From the NCBI GenBank assembly GCA_035578155.1, contig JAPWDM010000014.1, positions 12,751,501 through 12,815,500 of the forward strand: DNA of 64,000 bases, read 5' to 3'. Source of the stretch: Brachynemurus nebulosus. Taxonomy: Eukaryota > Arthropoda > Insecta > Neuroptera > Myrmeleontidae. The first letter of the stretch is position 1. Every line of letters begins with the position of its first letter. The notes beneath the pieces were generated by a model that was not told the origin of the DNA, did no database searches, and saw nothing but the letters and a program-made list of their open reading frames with translations. Both the position numbers and the translations under genes were made by a program. Positions 9,700 through 22,510 of this stretch are shown piece by piece.

Positions 9700-12530
9700 A
9701 TTAATATATTTAGATCCGACGAAATAAAACAATTATATCCATAATAATAGTTTCGTGTATATGTTAAATATTGTTCGATTGGAATGAAACTGTTAGCAAT
9801 ATAATTTACACGAGTTGACAAAACATATAGCCTAACCTTTATATTAACACTTTTGACAATACATAAGTAAAATTTCAAAATTTATACATAACTTTTAAGC
9901 CGCAATCCACACTATAGTGCCGTTCCCGATACAATTTTGCTCCACTAAGTTATTGTGTTTATATTACGGTGCCCGTTACTATTCATTCTTCATCCACACT
10001 ATAATGCCCCTCCCGATACGCTTTCGCTTCTATAAATTACTGTGCTCAGCACTACAATCGACGTGTAAAAGGCGAACATATTCAATTTTGTACGGTAAAA
10101 ATATAAAAATTATAATTAATCATAGAAAATTTAAAGGATAGAAGATTGTTTCCGTAATACTAGTTCCGTAAAATTTGTAAAACAGCACAGTAAAAAGTTC
10201 CATTGCCGACAAAAAAATATTTTTTAATTGTTTTTCTTACAAAAATTACCATGCTGTATTATAATATTTGAAATGCTATCTGCTAATAGTAGAAAGAAAA
10301 AAATAGAAAGAAGGTTGTGTTTGTTGTGAACGCTGTTGAAATGTACCTCACTCATAGCAAGTCACATAGCCAACCATAGGTTTGGACAACCAACTTGGTC
10401 GGACGGGTCGGACCAAGCACCTTGATCCATTAGACTGTGTTACAAGCAGCAAGCAGTATTCATTACACTGTGTTAGAGGACGGGGATGTCACCGTTTAAT
10501 TCATCATTTTGTTACTTCACTATCTTTAGTATTATAGAATATATTGTTGGCAATCATTTTTGTATGCATCATAAAGTTCTTACAGGTTCGAAATTTTTAC
10601 AGGTACCGCCCAAGCAACATAAGGTTGCGGGTCAGATGCGAAAATGAAAGAGTACGACAACAAGAATTAAACTATAACATATATGCATAAAAGTGTGATA
10701 AAAGTTGTGTTAGCACATTAAATTTTACCATGCTAGCACATATTTTTTATTTTGGTCGTCGATCGGGCACGCATTATAAGAGAGCATGGTAATTTTTCTG
10801 AAATTTTATCTACAAAAATTATATGATTTTTCTGTCCGTGTAGTATGGAACGGGCCTAATTCTACCGGCTCTAGATAAAATTAAAACAAAGTGTGAATCT
10901 ATATTTACTTCACATAATATTCATTACACAATACAAATAATATCTATTTAATTCAAATTTAATTGACATAACTGTCAAACAATTGGCATAATTTAAGTAT
11001 CTGCGCATACATACAAATATAATCAAATCGTCCCCTATACAAGTATAAATATTAGTGCTTATAAATATTACCTATGTGCGAATATTGAATGAAATCAGAT
11101 AGAAAGAAGATCGGCAAATGTACATACACGTACGTCACAGTGATATATTATAAGTAAATGTCGTTACAAATGACGAAAATGTATGTAACTGATTTCAGTG
11201 TAGACGTATCCCCGCGCGTAGAACTTTATTCGAACAATTCGAAAGATACATTACGTACCTACAGAATGTTACAGAAGCAAGACCTACTACGAACAACAAT
11301 TTTAGACGTTACGTCACTTTCTAAATACTAGAAAAAAAGATTTAATTGTAAAGTTTATTTCTCCATAACGAATAATACAGTCAATATGACACTTTTTAAA
11401 GAATATGATACTCGATCTGACGCATACCGATTTGGAAATCAAAATGGAGGTGCAGGCGTAGGTCCAATGCAGACGTTTTCCTCTTCGAAAAGATTCATAG
11501 TGGGAAGCATAACAATTTCCAATCAGCAGTCAGGACATAAAACATTTTTTCATCATTTACATTAATTTTACTGAGGTGATACTTTTATTTGTTCATAAAA
11601 AAAAAAATTATTTATTAACCAGCTTTAAAAATCCTGTGTGCTTCCCGAAAATAATTTACCTAAGAAACTATAAATAAAATTTCAAATTTATCGTATGAAA
11701 ATTGCTGGAGTTATCGTTTATACCTATCAAAAACATCATCTATGAGTCATTTATTGAAAAATAGCTCTATTGTAATGAAAAAAGTTATTTATCAAGCTGG
11801 AAAACTTGAAAATATGTATACGCGAAGCGAAGTGGCGTTTTTGAAAGTTTTTTGTCAACTGAAGTTGCTTCAGAAATCGAGTTCAAGATGATTTTTAAAA
11901 TATTTCCCTAATTATAATTCCTTTTGAATATAATTCTAGAGATGTTAATACATACATCATTTAAATTTTATTCTAATAATAAAAAGAAATTTTTTGTGAT
12001 GTAAGCCGTTAAAACCTTTTTGATTACAAAATTAATTAAAATTTATCCAAAAATACAAAAATATTAACTCGCACTCGAGAACGTTTCTCCTCCTACTTCT
12101 ATTTAAAGTAAAGCTCGAAAATAGAATTTAGTGCATGTATGCAGAACAAACAAAAAGATATATATGCTAGGAAAACTGACAACAATGCCTTGTGCAACAT
12201 TTTCAGCCCCTTTACTTCATACTATTTTTGATGATAGAAGCGTCGAGTAAAAAGATAACTGTGTTTCTTTTTTTTACCTCTATTATTTTTTTGTAGTGAA
12301 AATTTCTATTGCGAACGATTAAATTTCCCTGGTAAGCGTTTGCGAAACTAACGTGATAACAGATTCGTTTTTTGAACATTTACGAGACACTTCTTCGCCA
12401 GGGTGAAGAGTATTTTAAAAGTAAAATATTAATGTGTTTTAGCATACGAGAAATCAAAATTTAATAACGTGTAATGAACACTCTCTACCAAAAACCATTG
12501 GCCACCATTTAGCTGATTCATTTTTAGTTT
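9700..12530. other. AT-rich non-coding stretch
   Basis: No gene or complete mobile element recognised. A near-palindrome CTTGGTCGGAC..GTCGGACCAAG at about 10400-10424 sits in a slightly GC-richer patch (10370-10500). A phrase GATACGCTTTCGCTTCTATA near 10016 partly repeats GATACAATTTTGCTCCACTA near 9929, suggesting an old local duplication. Open frames are short and motif-free. Confidence 0.4.
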
Positions 12531-12537
12531 TAGAATA

Positions 12538-13825
12538 TTGCAAACAATCATTAGGTACCAACTCACCAAAACTGCATCAGTGTACACAGGCGAACTATTA
12601 GCTATACTAAAAGCAACAAAACACATTAAGGAAAGACCCAAAAACAACTTCCTATTAATTACAGATTCACACAGTAGTATACAGGCCATACAAAACACAT
12701 ACAATAAAAATACAATCGTACAGAAGATACAGCAAGACCTAACAATACAATAAAATAGTCGAAATTGTATGGACTCCCCCCCCACCAAGGAATACAGGGT
12801 AACGAATCGGCTGACAAAGCTGCCAAAGAAGCTTCTACAAACCCACAAGCATGCATGTGTCACAAAAATACACATACTGATGTAATACAACAGGGGAAAA
12901 AGTTGCTACTAAAAGAATGGAAAATAAACTGGGACAATACTGGCCATATACTCAATACTATTAAACCCTCCATAAAACTATGGCCCCCAAACACATATCC
13001 CAAGAGACACCAGACAATAGAGATGGTCGATATATCAATAACTGTTATTTTGTATAACTGGAATACCCAGAAACTGGTTACTTAAATAACTACTTTCGAA
13101 ATATCGATAACATAGGTCAATATTAATATATTCGAAAGCAAGGATCACAGTAATTTATTTTAACCACCTACGGAGAATTTCAAAATAATAACGCCGCAGG
13201 CAAGTTACACATTTTCTATTGTAGCACATTTAAAAAACCCTTAAAAATGAACTATTGTCTATTGTACAGTTATCTATTTGTATTTGTAATTTTGTATCCA
13301 TAAAATTGTTAAAATTGTGTATATAAAGCCTAAATCCTTGTATAGACAAGTATTTGAATAAATATTGCAGATTATTTAGTATCCGTCAGTATTATAGATT
13401 TGTGCATATTTCACTAACAGAACGGTTTATACGCATATCGAATATCTTACAATATGTTAAAATATCCAAATACAATACCAGTTATTATAATAACTGCTAT
13501 AAATAACAGTTATTTTTCAGTAACTCTTATTGCAATAATAGTTATTAGAAAATAACCATTTAGCTCATCTCTATCAATTATGACTCGACTTCGACTAGGA
13601 CATACAAACTACACGCACAGACATCGACTCACGGACGAAGAACCTCCACAATGTACACAGTGTCAAACAACAATAACAATATCACATATAATACTTGACT
13701 GCCCAAAATATGACGAAAAAAGAACTCACAATATACCAAACAATCTACCGGAAGCATTACACCCGGATAATACAAACAACATAATCAAATACATAAAAGA
13801 CATTCAACTATTCAAACATATTTAA
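12538..13825 (+). pseudogene. ORF2 RNase H and zinc-knuckle fragment, broken in three frames
   Basis: The first frame (to 12750) has SVYTGELLAI, with the catalytic Glu of RNase H, then LLITDSHSSIQAI, with the catalytic Asp. A second frame gives KIVEIVWTP at 12752-12776. A run of eight C at 12776-12783 shifts to a third frame, HQGIQGNESADKAAKEA, the last catalytic Asp box. This continues to 13019, is interrupted by the insertion, and resumes in frame at 13574 as SIMTRLRLGHTNYTHRHRL. The C-terminal knuckle CTQCQTTITISHIILDC follows, and the stop is at 13823-13825. Two frameshifts confirm a pseudogene. Confidence 0.8.
13020..13571. mobile_element. 552-bp TA-target element nested in the non-LTR ORF
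   Basis: Ends GAGATGG and CATCTC with flanking TA form the inverted sequence TAGAGATG..CATCTCTA. Removing the element with one TA leaves ATA-TCA-ATT-ATG-ACT and restores the host retrotransposon's reading frame exactly, which fixes the boundaries. Subterminal motifs AATAACTGTTATT (13036) and AATAACAGTTATT (13502) are inverted relatives. No transposase is visible. The TA duplication points to a Tc1/mariner-like origin. Confidence 0.8.
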
Positions 13826-13949
13826 ACCATACAAAAAAAAAATTAATGTTAAACACAATAATATGTGATATATAATATGTAATATTACATAATGGTGTTA
13901 ATAGCCCTGGTAGCCGATGCACCTAAAAAGAAAATATAAATAAAAATAT

Positions 13950-15939
13950 CATTAGGTAATAAGCGACATTAAAATGAGGACACTAGCAATCATGCATTCT
14001 AGTATACGAAACTATAAAAAACTGACTTTCAAAATTTATTTCTTTCTGAAACACACTGTATATAGACCCCACCTACCTTTAATATCAGTGCACACTACAT
14101 ATATCGAATGAATTTCGGAAGAATGTTTACATTTATAGATGGATATATTTGACAAACACTCGAAATAACGGTGATACTATATTATTCTTACATGTACCCG
14201 TCATTACCCTATACAAATATTCACATATGTCGTCACACATATACGTACATATGTACATACGTATACATACGCAACGCATCACATTAGATAAGTTTACGAT
14301 ACTGTTTCCACCTAAAGGTACCTTTATACATATCTATATAGAGTACCAAATAAGTAAATGTATTCACCAATATCTATATACTAGTCATTCATTCACTTGA
14401 AAATATCAGTATCCCATTTATTAATTTTCACCTTCAAAACTCTTTTCACCCTTACACTTTTCTCCCCTCGTTCCATCTCCTGATATACGTATAAGAGTAC
14501 ACCTACAGTATTGATGAAAAACTTGAGCAAAGTACCTCTTTTCTAAAATCGATAAATATACCTGTGTGTAAATAAAACATATAAAGAAATTGTAATAATA
14601 TTGAAAGCTTTGGAGAAAATATTACGATATGGTCGGATTTGACATTAATGGAAACAGAAATTTATTTGAAAATGTGAAAAAATCTTAAAGATTTCATATA
14701 GTATTTTAATTGTTAAATATGATTTTGGCTTGTGTTTGTCTGGTGAGCTCATACTCATAAAAACACTATTTTCAAAAAAATCACCTTTTTAGGGACCATA
14801 GTTGATTTTGTGATTAATTTTGACCATAAGGTGTTTCAATTAAAACATAAAAGAAAATTATAATTGTAATTGCAAAGGAGAAATGAAAGATAAAGAAAGG
14901 AATTGACAAATTTTGAAAATTGGCAGTACCAAGGCACAGTATAAATAAAAGATTATTACTATAGGCAGTAACGAAACGCACTTTCTATCTTTTTTTGATA
15001 CAAGTACAAAAAATTAAGAATGTCCTTTTTTGCTTGTGTGACTTTATGTGTTTATACATGTAAAATTTAGGGTTGATAATGGTCATGTCAAATTATATGA
15101 ACAACTAAAAGCAACTTTTTTCAAAATAAATTGAACAAACGCGAAATTGATGACGGCATTCAACACGGGAATCTAGATCGCCACGTCCTATTAGCACCAA
15201 CCACTGTCGAAATCTAAAATATTAACTGATTATTATAAAATGTTAATAATTATTTATTATTTAACGTATATTTATTTTTACATAAACATTCAAATTATAA
15301 TAATACTTACAAATTTGTATCAAACGACACTCAGAAAAAACTTAAGTTGAAATTTTGTTTTGAATGATTTAAACAAAATTTAGCAGCAGAAGAGTTATCA
15401 CCAGATCATTTTAAGCCACCATAATAATTTAATATCAGAAATATCTTACAGATCACAAAACACACTAAAATTACAAGGAAATATCAAGAACAACTGATGA
15501 CAAGCTTTAAATAAACAAAATATAATGACAGTTAGTATTCCACTGCCATGGTTGTTAAAAATTTTAAAAATGTCAGTGAAACTTAGACAAAATTAAATAA
15601 TTTACATAATTATCAACTGTAAATTTTCACAAGATAATTTGATCTGCAAGTTTATTTTTCTAAATTAAACTTATTTTAGTGATGATATTTTCACTGTATT
15701 AGTATGCATAATGTTATACATTATTTAGGTACATAACATGGAAAACCCTTTGGAATTTTTGAATTTCAGATGGCACTTTTACGTCATCTCGTTTCGTAAC
15801 TGTTTGTGAAACAAACTATTATTTAAACTGTGGCCAAGTTTTTATTTGAAACGCGATTAAAAGTAGGCCATAATTATGAATCTCAATTGTGTGTCAGGCG
15901 ACTAATAAATATTGTGTTTTATGTTGAAATTAAGCAATA
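13950..15939. other. AT-rich non-coding stretch
   Basis: No recognisable gene, RNA or complete repeat. A patch at 14190-14280 is rich in CATACGTA/ACATATG-type motifs. The open frame at 14149-14400 lies in this low-complexity text and has no family signature. Confidence 0.4.
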
Positions 15940-15942
15940 TAA

Positions 15943-16403
15943 GACTAGTCGTCCATTGGATGCGGAAACGTGCGAAATTTAATTCGGATGAAATTGAAAA
16001 CGGACGAACGATCCAAACAGCTGTGAAGCTATACATCCTCGTCCATTGAAACCGTCTCGTTCGTCCGTTTCCGTGCGTATAATTACAACGTACGAAGAGA
16101 TACAATTTTGTTTAGTTTTTTTCGCGCGAAGAAATCCGTTTAATGATATTTTTATTTTTATTAAGATGAAACTGAAGGTAAATTACAATGATAACTGTGT
16201 ATTTTACATATTACGTGCCATAAATTGCTTTTTACGTATTTTTATAGCATCTATAGCTTAAGAAAAAAAAATTAAAAAGAAAAATACTGACGAATATTGG
16301 GCTAGTGGACGGCCAACAGACATATCATTTTGGACGAACGACAAACGTGCGTAATCGTCTGAATCGAATTTCGCAGTTGTCCACAATCAATGGACGACCA
16401 GCC
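15943..16403. mobile_element. 461-bp MITE with TAA target duplication (PIF/Harbinger-like)
   Basis: Left end GACTAGTCGTCCATTG and right end (complement) GGCTGGTCGTCCATTG are inverted repeats that stay alignable for about 70 bp, through GAAATT..TTCGG and GGACGAACG on both arms. Both ends are flanked by TAA (15940-15942 and 16404-16406). A third copy of the end motif (CTCGTCCATTGAAACCGT) lies internally at 16039. The 3-bp TAA duplication suggests PIF/Harbinger. The frame at 16046-16261 has no motif. Confidence 0.82.
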
Positions 16404-16406
16404 TAA

Positions 16407-17404
16407 AGGAGACAATTTGGCTTACATTTGTGTGATGGACCCCCACTCTTAAAATAACTTTTAAAAAATTACCTTTTTATAAACCCTAATTTATTTTGTG
16501 ACTCAATTTTGTTCTATAAAAAAATTCTGTAGAAAAATGTTAAGTTTTATACAGATCTAACTAATAATTTCGCCCGTAATGATACTGAAAAGAATAGGGC
16601 TTAAAAAATCATCTTGTCGTATAACCTTTTCCACTATCACGAGCCCTAGTCAAAAAATTTCAGTGTTTGTTCAGTCTTTGTCCAGAAAATAAATATGTAT
16701 ATATGAAATCTCAGAAAACATTTTAATTATTGTAACCGACTATATTGTATCTACTCAAGTAAACACCCCGTATTTAACATGTAGAATGTGAAATCCAGTC
16801 TCTCTCACCAAAACCAATTTTTTTTTTGTCGAATAACATTTCCTGAAGAAATATTTTTTAATACTTTCTCATAAATAAAATAAATAGTTAAAGAGAACAT
16901 TTCAATAACCTTCAACTTTCTCATCCTTTCGGATACTTGATAAAATAAAATTTACTAATCTTGTAAACATTTGAACTTGAAAATGTTTATTTGGAAAAAA
17001 AAGGTTAAAAATATTTCCATTTCAACCTCTTAATCAAACTAATGGATAATGGCATAGAATTTTCCTCGTTTTTCTTCGCAGTCGATATTCTTAGATACGT
17101 ATCTACATATTTAAAGCATCAAATGTTACGAAGAATTACAAACTATGAACAAATTTCAATGTCGTATTCAAAAAAATCATACAACAGATTTTTTTTTAAT
17201 AGATTTTATTTAACTTAAAACAAAATTTTGTGATAGGTTTTTCACCAACTTCCCTTCAGCCAATTTAGTTTAAAATTATGTTTTCAATTATACAATAATA
17301 TACACTGTGGCTTAACAAAATATTTCCAAGTGTAAAGTTAAATAATAAACAGCTGAGCAGGTGCGTATGTGTTGTTACTACACTGTGGTGATACAAAACA
17401 TATA
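16407..17404. other. AT-rich non-coding stretch
   Basis: Nothing recognisable. No motif-bearing frame, no repeat structure beyond homopolymer T and A runs. Confidence 0.4.
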
Positions 17405-17412
17405 CTTAACAT

Positions 17413-18200
17413 TAGTGATGGGAATAATCGAATGATTTCAATAATCGATTATTTTTAATCGAGTGATTTTAATATTCGATTAATCATTCGATTAGTTTTA
17501 TCGATTATTCGGAATCCTTTTATAGTAATTTTTATTTTCAAATTCAAACCTGTAATACAATATTATTTACTTTTATGAACCATACAACCATAATCCACCT
17601 TTCAGTTCTTTTTTTTAGGTGGTTTATCATATTATCTTCAAAAATCTTTTTTTTTTATAAAATTAATGTCCATTAGAGATTAAACCAGTACTAATTACAG
17701 TATTATCAGTTTTTCCATTTTTAATAGTCGGCCTTTTAACACGTTGATGGTCATAATCTATAATGACGAAACACCCCACCAGCGCAGTATTTTGACAACT
17801 AATACACTTTATATATAGAATTGTTGACGTAGTACAGCGTTGTGTCTTAGTTAGTTAGGTTTTACTTGCACTTTCATGGTGCACATACAGCACCCATGAC
17901 CATTAAAATATCAATAAGGAAGAAATCATCGTATGCAAAACATCGCCAATCATTGTTATCATAAAATCTTTTTTTTAAATTTAAACTGTTGTCTGTTTTC
18001 AATAGATGTGACGACCCACTAAATAGTTATTACTTGGTATTTAATAGGATCACTTAAAAGAATCCAATTTGTTTTATCTCGAGACATTTTTAAAACTGTT
18101 CGATTGAAAAATAATCGAATGATTTAATATCTCGAGATATCTCGAGATATTTTAATAATCGAATGATCGATTAATTTTCATTCGATTATGCCCATCACTA
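17413..18200. mobile_element. 788-bp non-autonomous hAT element, perfect 8-bp duplication
   Basis: Inverted ends TAGTGATGGG / CCCATCACTA are flanked by identical CTTAACAT 8-mers (17405-17412 and 18201-18208), diagnostic of hAT. Subterminal regions repeat AATCGAATGATT-type motifs in both orientations (17429-17500 and 18103-18190). A tandem CTCGAGATAT pair at 18131-18150 forms a perfect palindrome. These may be transposase-binding repeats, which is inference. No transposase reading frame is present. Confidence 0.92.
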
Positions 18201-18530
18201 CTTAACATTACTCAACACACTACTTTCACATTATTAGTTCTCTGTTCAATGCATATGTAAAACCTGGATTCGAAATGTTTTGATGGGCCATAGAATAGAA
18301 TACTGAATAAATGTCTACTCTATCGGATATAGGAAGTTTCACTTCGGTCGTGTATCCTCTGACATGTACCTATTTTTTTTTTTATTTATTAAAATGTTAA
18401 CGAAAAGCAACTATCCTTAATTCAAAATTTTTGCGACAATCAGTTTTCAATTTTCTATGTCTTATATACATTGAACTTTAAAGTCATTAAACCTATAGTT
18501 TAATCCTATATTTTATAGTTTAACATAATA

Positions 18531-19080
18531 TTAGGTCATCGGGAAACTTCGTGCCATTTTCAGAGCCGCTCAGAGAAATTCATATTTCTTCAAGTAGCAA
18601 CCGCAAACGAAACATGCAACAACATGTTAGTGTTAGGCCGATAGTGTTGCTTGTAGTATGTATCATACATCTTTAAACAGTGTTTAAATACTTTTTTTTT
18701 TTTTGTAAATAACGATGAGCAATCTTAGACATCAAGGAGTATCATGTCATGTTATACGAGTTTAAAAAAGGTACCAATGCAGCTGACGCAACGAGAAATA
18801 TTTATAATGTTTACAGTGATGATGCGCTTTCTGATGGAACTTATAGAAAGTGGTTTCTTAGATTTAAAAAGGGTAATTTTTCTTTGAAAGTTGAGATTCC
18901 CTCTGGTCGACCTGAATGAATTTATCCGTTAAGAAATAAAGCGAAACCTGAGGCAAACTGTTAAGAATTAGCGGCAACTTTTGACCATTCAAAATCCACA
19001 GTTTTCGGCCATTTAAAGAAAATTAGGATGGTCGATGACACCAAAAACGGCACAAACTTTCCGAATGACCCAATTTTATC
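18531..19080 (+). mobile_element. mariner element, 5' half only
   Basis: Begins with TTAGGTCATCGGGAAACTTC, a mariner-type terminal repeat preceded by TA, then an untranslated leader and the N-terminal part of a transposase. The 3' half, with the DDD catalytic domain and the right terminal repeat, is absent. Homology stops near 19070. Confidence 0.8.
18715..19070 (+). pseudogene. mariner transposase N-terminal fragment, broken
   Basis: After a likely ATG at 18715, the frame shifts and then reads HVMLYEFKKGTNAADATRNI, followed by a YRKWFLRFKKGNFSL segment and IPSGRP. This is the first helix-turn-helix and the GRP linker of mariner transposases. Past an in-frame TGA, ELAATFDHSKSTVFGHLKKI is the second helix-turn-helix. 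One frameshift and two stops (TGA near 18917 and TAA near 18961) are visible. The catalytic aspartates would lie downstream and are missing. Confidence 0.82.
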
Positions 19081-19962
19081 CATAATATTATACATAAGAT
19101 TAACATAAAATTATATTAGTTTTAAAACAAAAAATTATTGCAAATGTTTTATAAGTTGCAAATACGCCAAATTAGCGAAAAAGTGTTTCGAAAATAAGAA
19201 TTAAAAAATTGGCATATTCAAAGGTCCTTAAATAGTTATCCAATTATACATAATATCAGATAAGTGTACCAGATTTAAAAGAAATAAAAGAAAATGAATC
19301 AATTTTGACGAAAATATATTATTTCAATTTTCAGAAATGGTTTTATTAAGCCCTACCTGTACACATAAAACTAGGCCAAAAAACAATAAATTAATACGAC
19401 CAGCAAACATTATTAAAACAATTAATAGCCGCCCTAAATCACCTTTCTTTTGTCTTTCCAATAAAATATATCATTTCTCTATTTATATAGGGAATAACAT
19501 TTCAGTAATAATGTATTGTCTTTGGCTATTTACCTAACCAATTTAATACTAAATTTATGTAATTTATTTAACATCCATGTAACTTTATTGCCGGAAAAAT
19601 TATAGGTTGTAAAATGTTATCAGACAATACGAATTTGTATTAAGGTTGAAAATTAAATGATTTTCCTTTTACGAAAATAAATATTTAAATTATTATTACT
19701 TTCAACTTTAATATTATAGAATATTGGTATGAATATTGTTCGCATATATTTTACTTTAAATATATGCTTTTGTTTCGAATTTTATTCTCATTTGTTTATT
19801 TAGCGAATAAACTTTATAAATTCCTTCGTTTTTAGATTTTATTAAAATTTAAAAAAATAATAATTTCGTACTGCAAACATAAAGAGTGAAATGAATTTTC
19901 GCATCTATAAAAGTTGATATTAATTTAATAAAAATTTGGGGGACAGTTCTAGCCACACTGTC
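19081..19962. other. AT-rich non-coding stretch
   Basis: Nothing recognisable. The frame at 19337-19537 has no conserved motif. Confidence 0.4.
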
Positions 19963-20206
19963 AACTTCCCATTGGATGCCCTTAAAGATTATTGCAAATG
20001 AATAACTTCTTTTTTTTTAATTCAGGGGACTCCTCCTCTGGACCCCCGAAAGAGGCTTTGCCCCTTGCACCACACCGGGGGCTTCGCCTTCTGTACCTAA
20101 GGGTGGGGGCTCCACCCTTATCAAACAAAATAATGATAACATCATTTGTTCTCAAGATACGCGAGACAAAATATATTTCATAAAAAGTTTCTTATTTCGT
20201 TTTTCC

Positions 20207-20239
<33 letters not shown>

Positions 20240-20633
20240 TTTTACAATAATTTACTGGCGTTTTTAACATCACAGAAGGTTCTTAGGCCATTATATAATA
20301 AAGACATGGTAAAAAAACCATATAGTCTATGTTATGTTAATAAAGTTAATTCCGTTTTTTTATTACAAAAAACAAGCCGCTACTCCGAATTTGCTGAAAA
20401 CTTTATCCGGTCTTCATTTTTTGATTACGCAGCTAATGAAATATCATCATTTGTTCTCGAGATATGCAAGACGAAAAAAAATTCACGAACGAACGAACGA
20501 ACTAACGAACGCACAGACAGACATCACGCTAAAAACGATGGATTCAGATTCTAATGATCTTGAAACGTGGAGATATGTTAAAATTAGCGATTCGTAAAAT
20601 CGGACCCATTACAATAACTTCCAATGGGAAGTT
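19963..20633. mobile_element. TIR element with GC-rich internal block
   Basis: Ends are AACTTCCCATTGGA and TCCAATGGGAAGTT, perfect 14-bp inverted repeats. Inside are a GC-rich block at 20030-20120 (GGACCCCCGAAAGAGGC.. and GGGTGGGGGCTCCACCC), a long T tract at 20213-20237, and a (GAAC)n microsatellite at 20484-20510. ATCATTTGTTCTC followed by AGATA..CGAGACAAAATA near 20140 recurs as ATCATTTGTTCTCGAGATA..AGACGAAAAAA near 20445, so part of the body is duplicated. No target duplication is clear. Confidence 0.65.
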
Positions 20634-22430
20634 AAAAATTCTTGGAACTAATAAGAAAATGACATACCTAACGTTAACGATATGAGATTCAACAAAATTT
20701 CTAAGCGACAGAAAAAAAAAAAACAACTAAAAAACGGACATATTGCGACCATATTTTACATATTTAAAAACGACGCTTTTATAAGTTTATAAAATGGACA
20801 TAGTGGAAGCAATATTAAAATAGAATTTAATTGGGATTAGGAATACATACTATAATAGCTTATGACCTTGTTGAGATTATCACCTTTATCTTCTTGCCTT
20901 GAATCTTATTATTACAAAAAAGAGAAGCATAGGGCTGAGGTTAGCACTCTTGCACGCGTATCACTTTTTCACGCTCATTTTCATTCGATCTCGATAGCAT
21001 TTGAATAAAATTTGGCCAAGATCCGTCTTGCTATTAATTCTGGGCGCTTTTTGAGTCTACAAAACCTTGAGGCACATTTTCAACCTTACATTCCAGTTAT
21101 ATTTGAAAACAATTTAGTTCAAATCAACTCAGCCGTATATTTTGAACGGATATTATATAACATATAGAGTCAATTGCCTGAAACTCATCGTTTTTGTTCA
21201 GTAGAATTAAAAATCTAATTTATAAAATTTTTTTTTTAGCACTAAATCTTCATTCTAAACATTGTTATACGATTTTCTAGGGACCCATTTTAATTTGTTT
21301 ATTTTATTTAAACCTAATTATACATCTCATTTTGTATTAATGAATTAGCGACAAAAGTCAGATTACAGTTAGAAATGATACAAAAATTGTAATTGTCAAG
21401 AGTAATCACGTTCTGGTTCACGCTAGAAAAAGAAGTTATTACTATTCTAGAAATTTCCACAAGCAACGGGTTAAATTTTTTTTTTATTATACATTCAGAT
21501 GAATTATGAAACTTAATGTTTTTTTCGCTTATTTTATTATTCAAAAATATTACCCTCTGTTTTATCCTTTACTGTTTTATATTAATGTCTATATCTATTA
21601 CGTACAAACTGGTTGTTAGCCGTAGTAGGTATAATTATAATTAATGTATACAAACAAAAATTTAATGGTAAAAACGTGTCTAAAAATTAAATGCATATTT
21701 TAAATTTATATCATTTTTGTAAATCAAAAATTCTCATTCTTGTTTGAAATATACAGGTACACATTTAAAAAACATGGCTTACAATGGCTAGAATATTTCT
21801 TGTAATTCTAGTAATTTCAGATATATAAATACCCCTGTCGTAGCATCTTCATAACATAGCGAATTTCCAAAGTTTTACGAATCCGCATTGTTAACAGAAA
21901 ATGACATACATATATTTTTGACATACGACGTTGCCTGGTATCAAAATAAGTAGCAACAATAGTAACATGAGTCACTGTTCATTCCTTCTTGTAAATGTTA
22001 GAGTTGAATTCATCAGGAACAAAACCTTTCAATTATTTCCTTATATTAATTGCGATTCACTTGATTCTGTTATATTTTCTTTTCTAAAGCAAATGAAATT
22101 TATCCAATATTCATAAAACTAATTGTAAATATATTTTGAATTAGTAAAAAGAAGAAATATTTGAAGTCGTATTAATTTATGCCATATTCTGCTGATATAC
22201 TTTTGATTTTACTTTTGGAAAATAAAAATTTTTTTTAAAAAACTTTTTCCCTGATACAATTAAACTTTATTGCGTGTATCCATTTTTATTACATACACGA
22301 AAAAAAAAGAAAACAGGATATATTTTCATTTATCAGAGTACACTAATGTTTAAAAATAGTCCTCATATCCATTCACTATAAGTTTCAAGTTCAAAAAATC
22401 AAAGGTTTACCTTTACTCAGTGCTGAATTT
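20634..22430. other. AT-rich non-coding stretch with a short repeat fragment
   Basis: No gene recognised. At 21826-21872 the phrase GTCGTAGCATCTTCATAACA..TAGCGAATTTCCAAAG matches 22465-22505 and, more distantly, 47825-47855 and 63080-63110, so it is the tip of a dispersed repeat. Confidence 0.4.
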
Positions 22431-22431
22431 T

Positions 22432-22510
22432 TTACTCGTCACTTATTTATTATAGAAAAACACCTCTGTCGCAGCATCTGCATAACGTAGCGAATTTCCA
22501 AAGATTTAAA
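22432..22510. repeat. fragments of two dispersed repeats
   Basis: TTTTTACTCGTCACTTATTTAT at 22429-22450 resembles the conserved internal motif of the small hAT MITEs. It is followed at 22465-22505 by GTCGCAGCATCTGCATAACG..GCGAATTTCC, the edge of the repeat also found at 21840, 47840 and 63080. Confidence 0.5.

Larger units (their letters stand above)
12538..13948 (+). mobile_element. non-LTR retrotransposon 3' end (I/jockey-like), 5'-truncated and interrupted
   Basis: The plus strand encodes the RNase H domain and C-terminal knuckle of a non-LTR ORF2, followed by a short 3' UTR ending with GGTAGCCGATGCACC and an A-rich tail with AATAAA-like units near 13925-13948. A 552-bp TA-target element (13020-13571) interrupts it. 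Everything upstream of RNase H is missing, as is usual for 5'-truncated copies. Frameshifts make it non-functional. Confidence 0.78.

Noticed and set aside
12429..12890. 153-codon minus-strand frame, the longest in the window
   Set aside because: It is the antisense of the RNase H pseudogene at 12538-12890, whose plus-strand motifs are clear.
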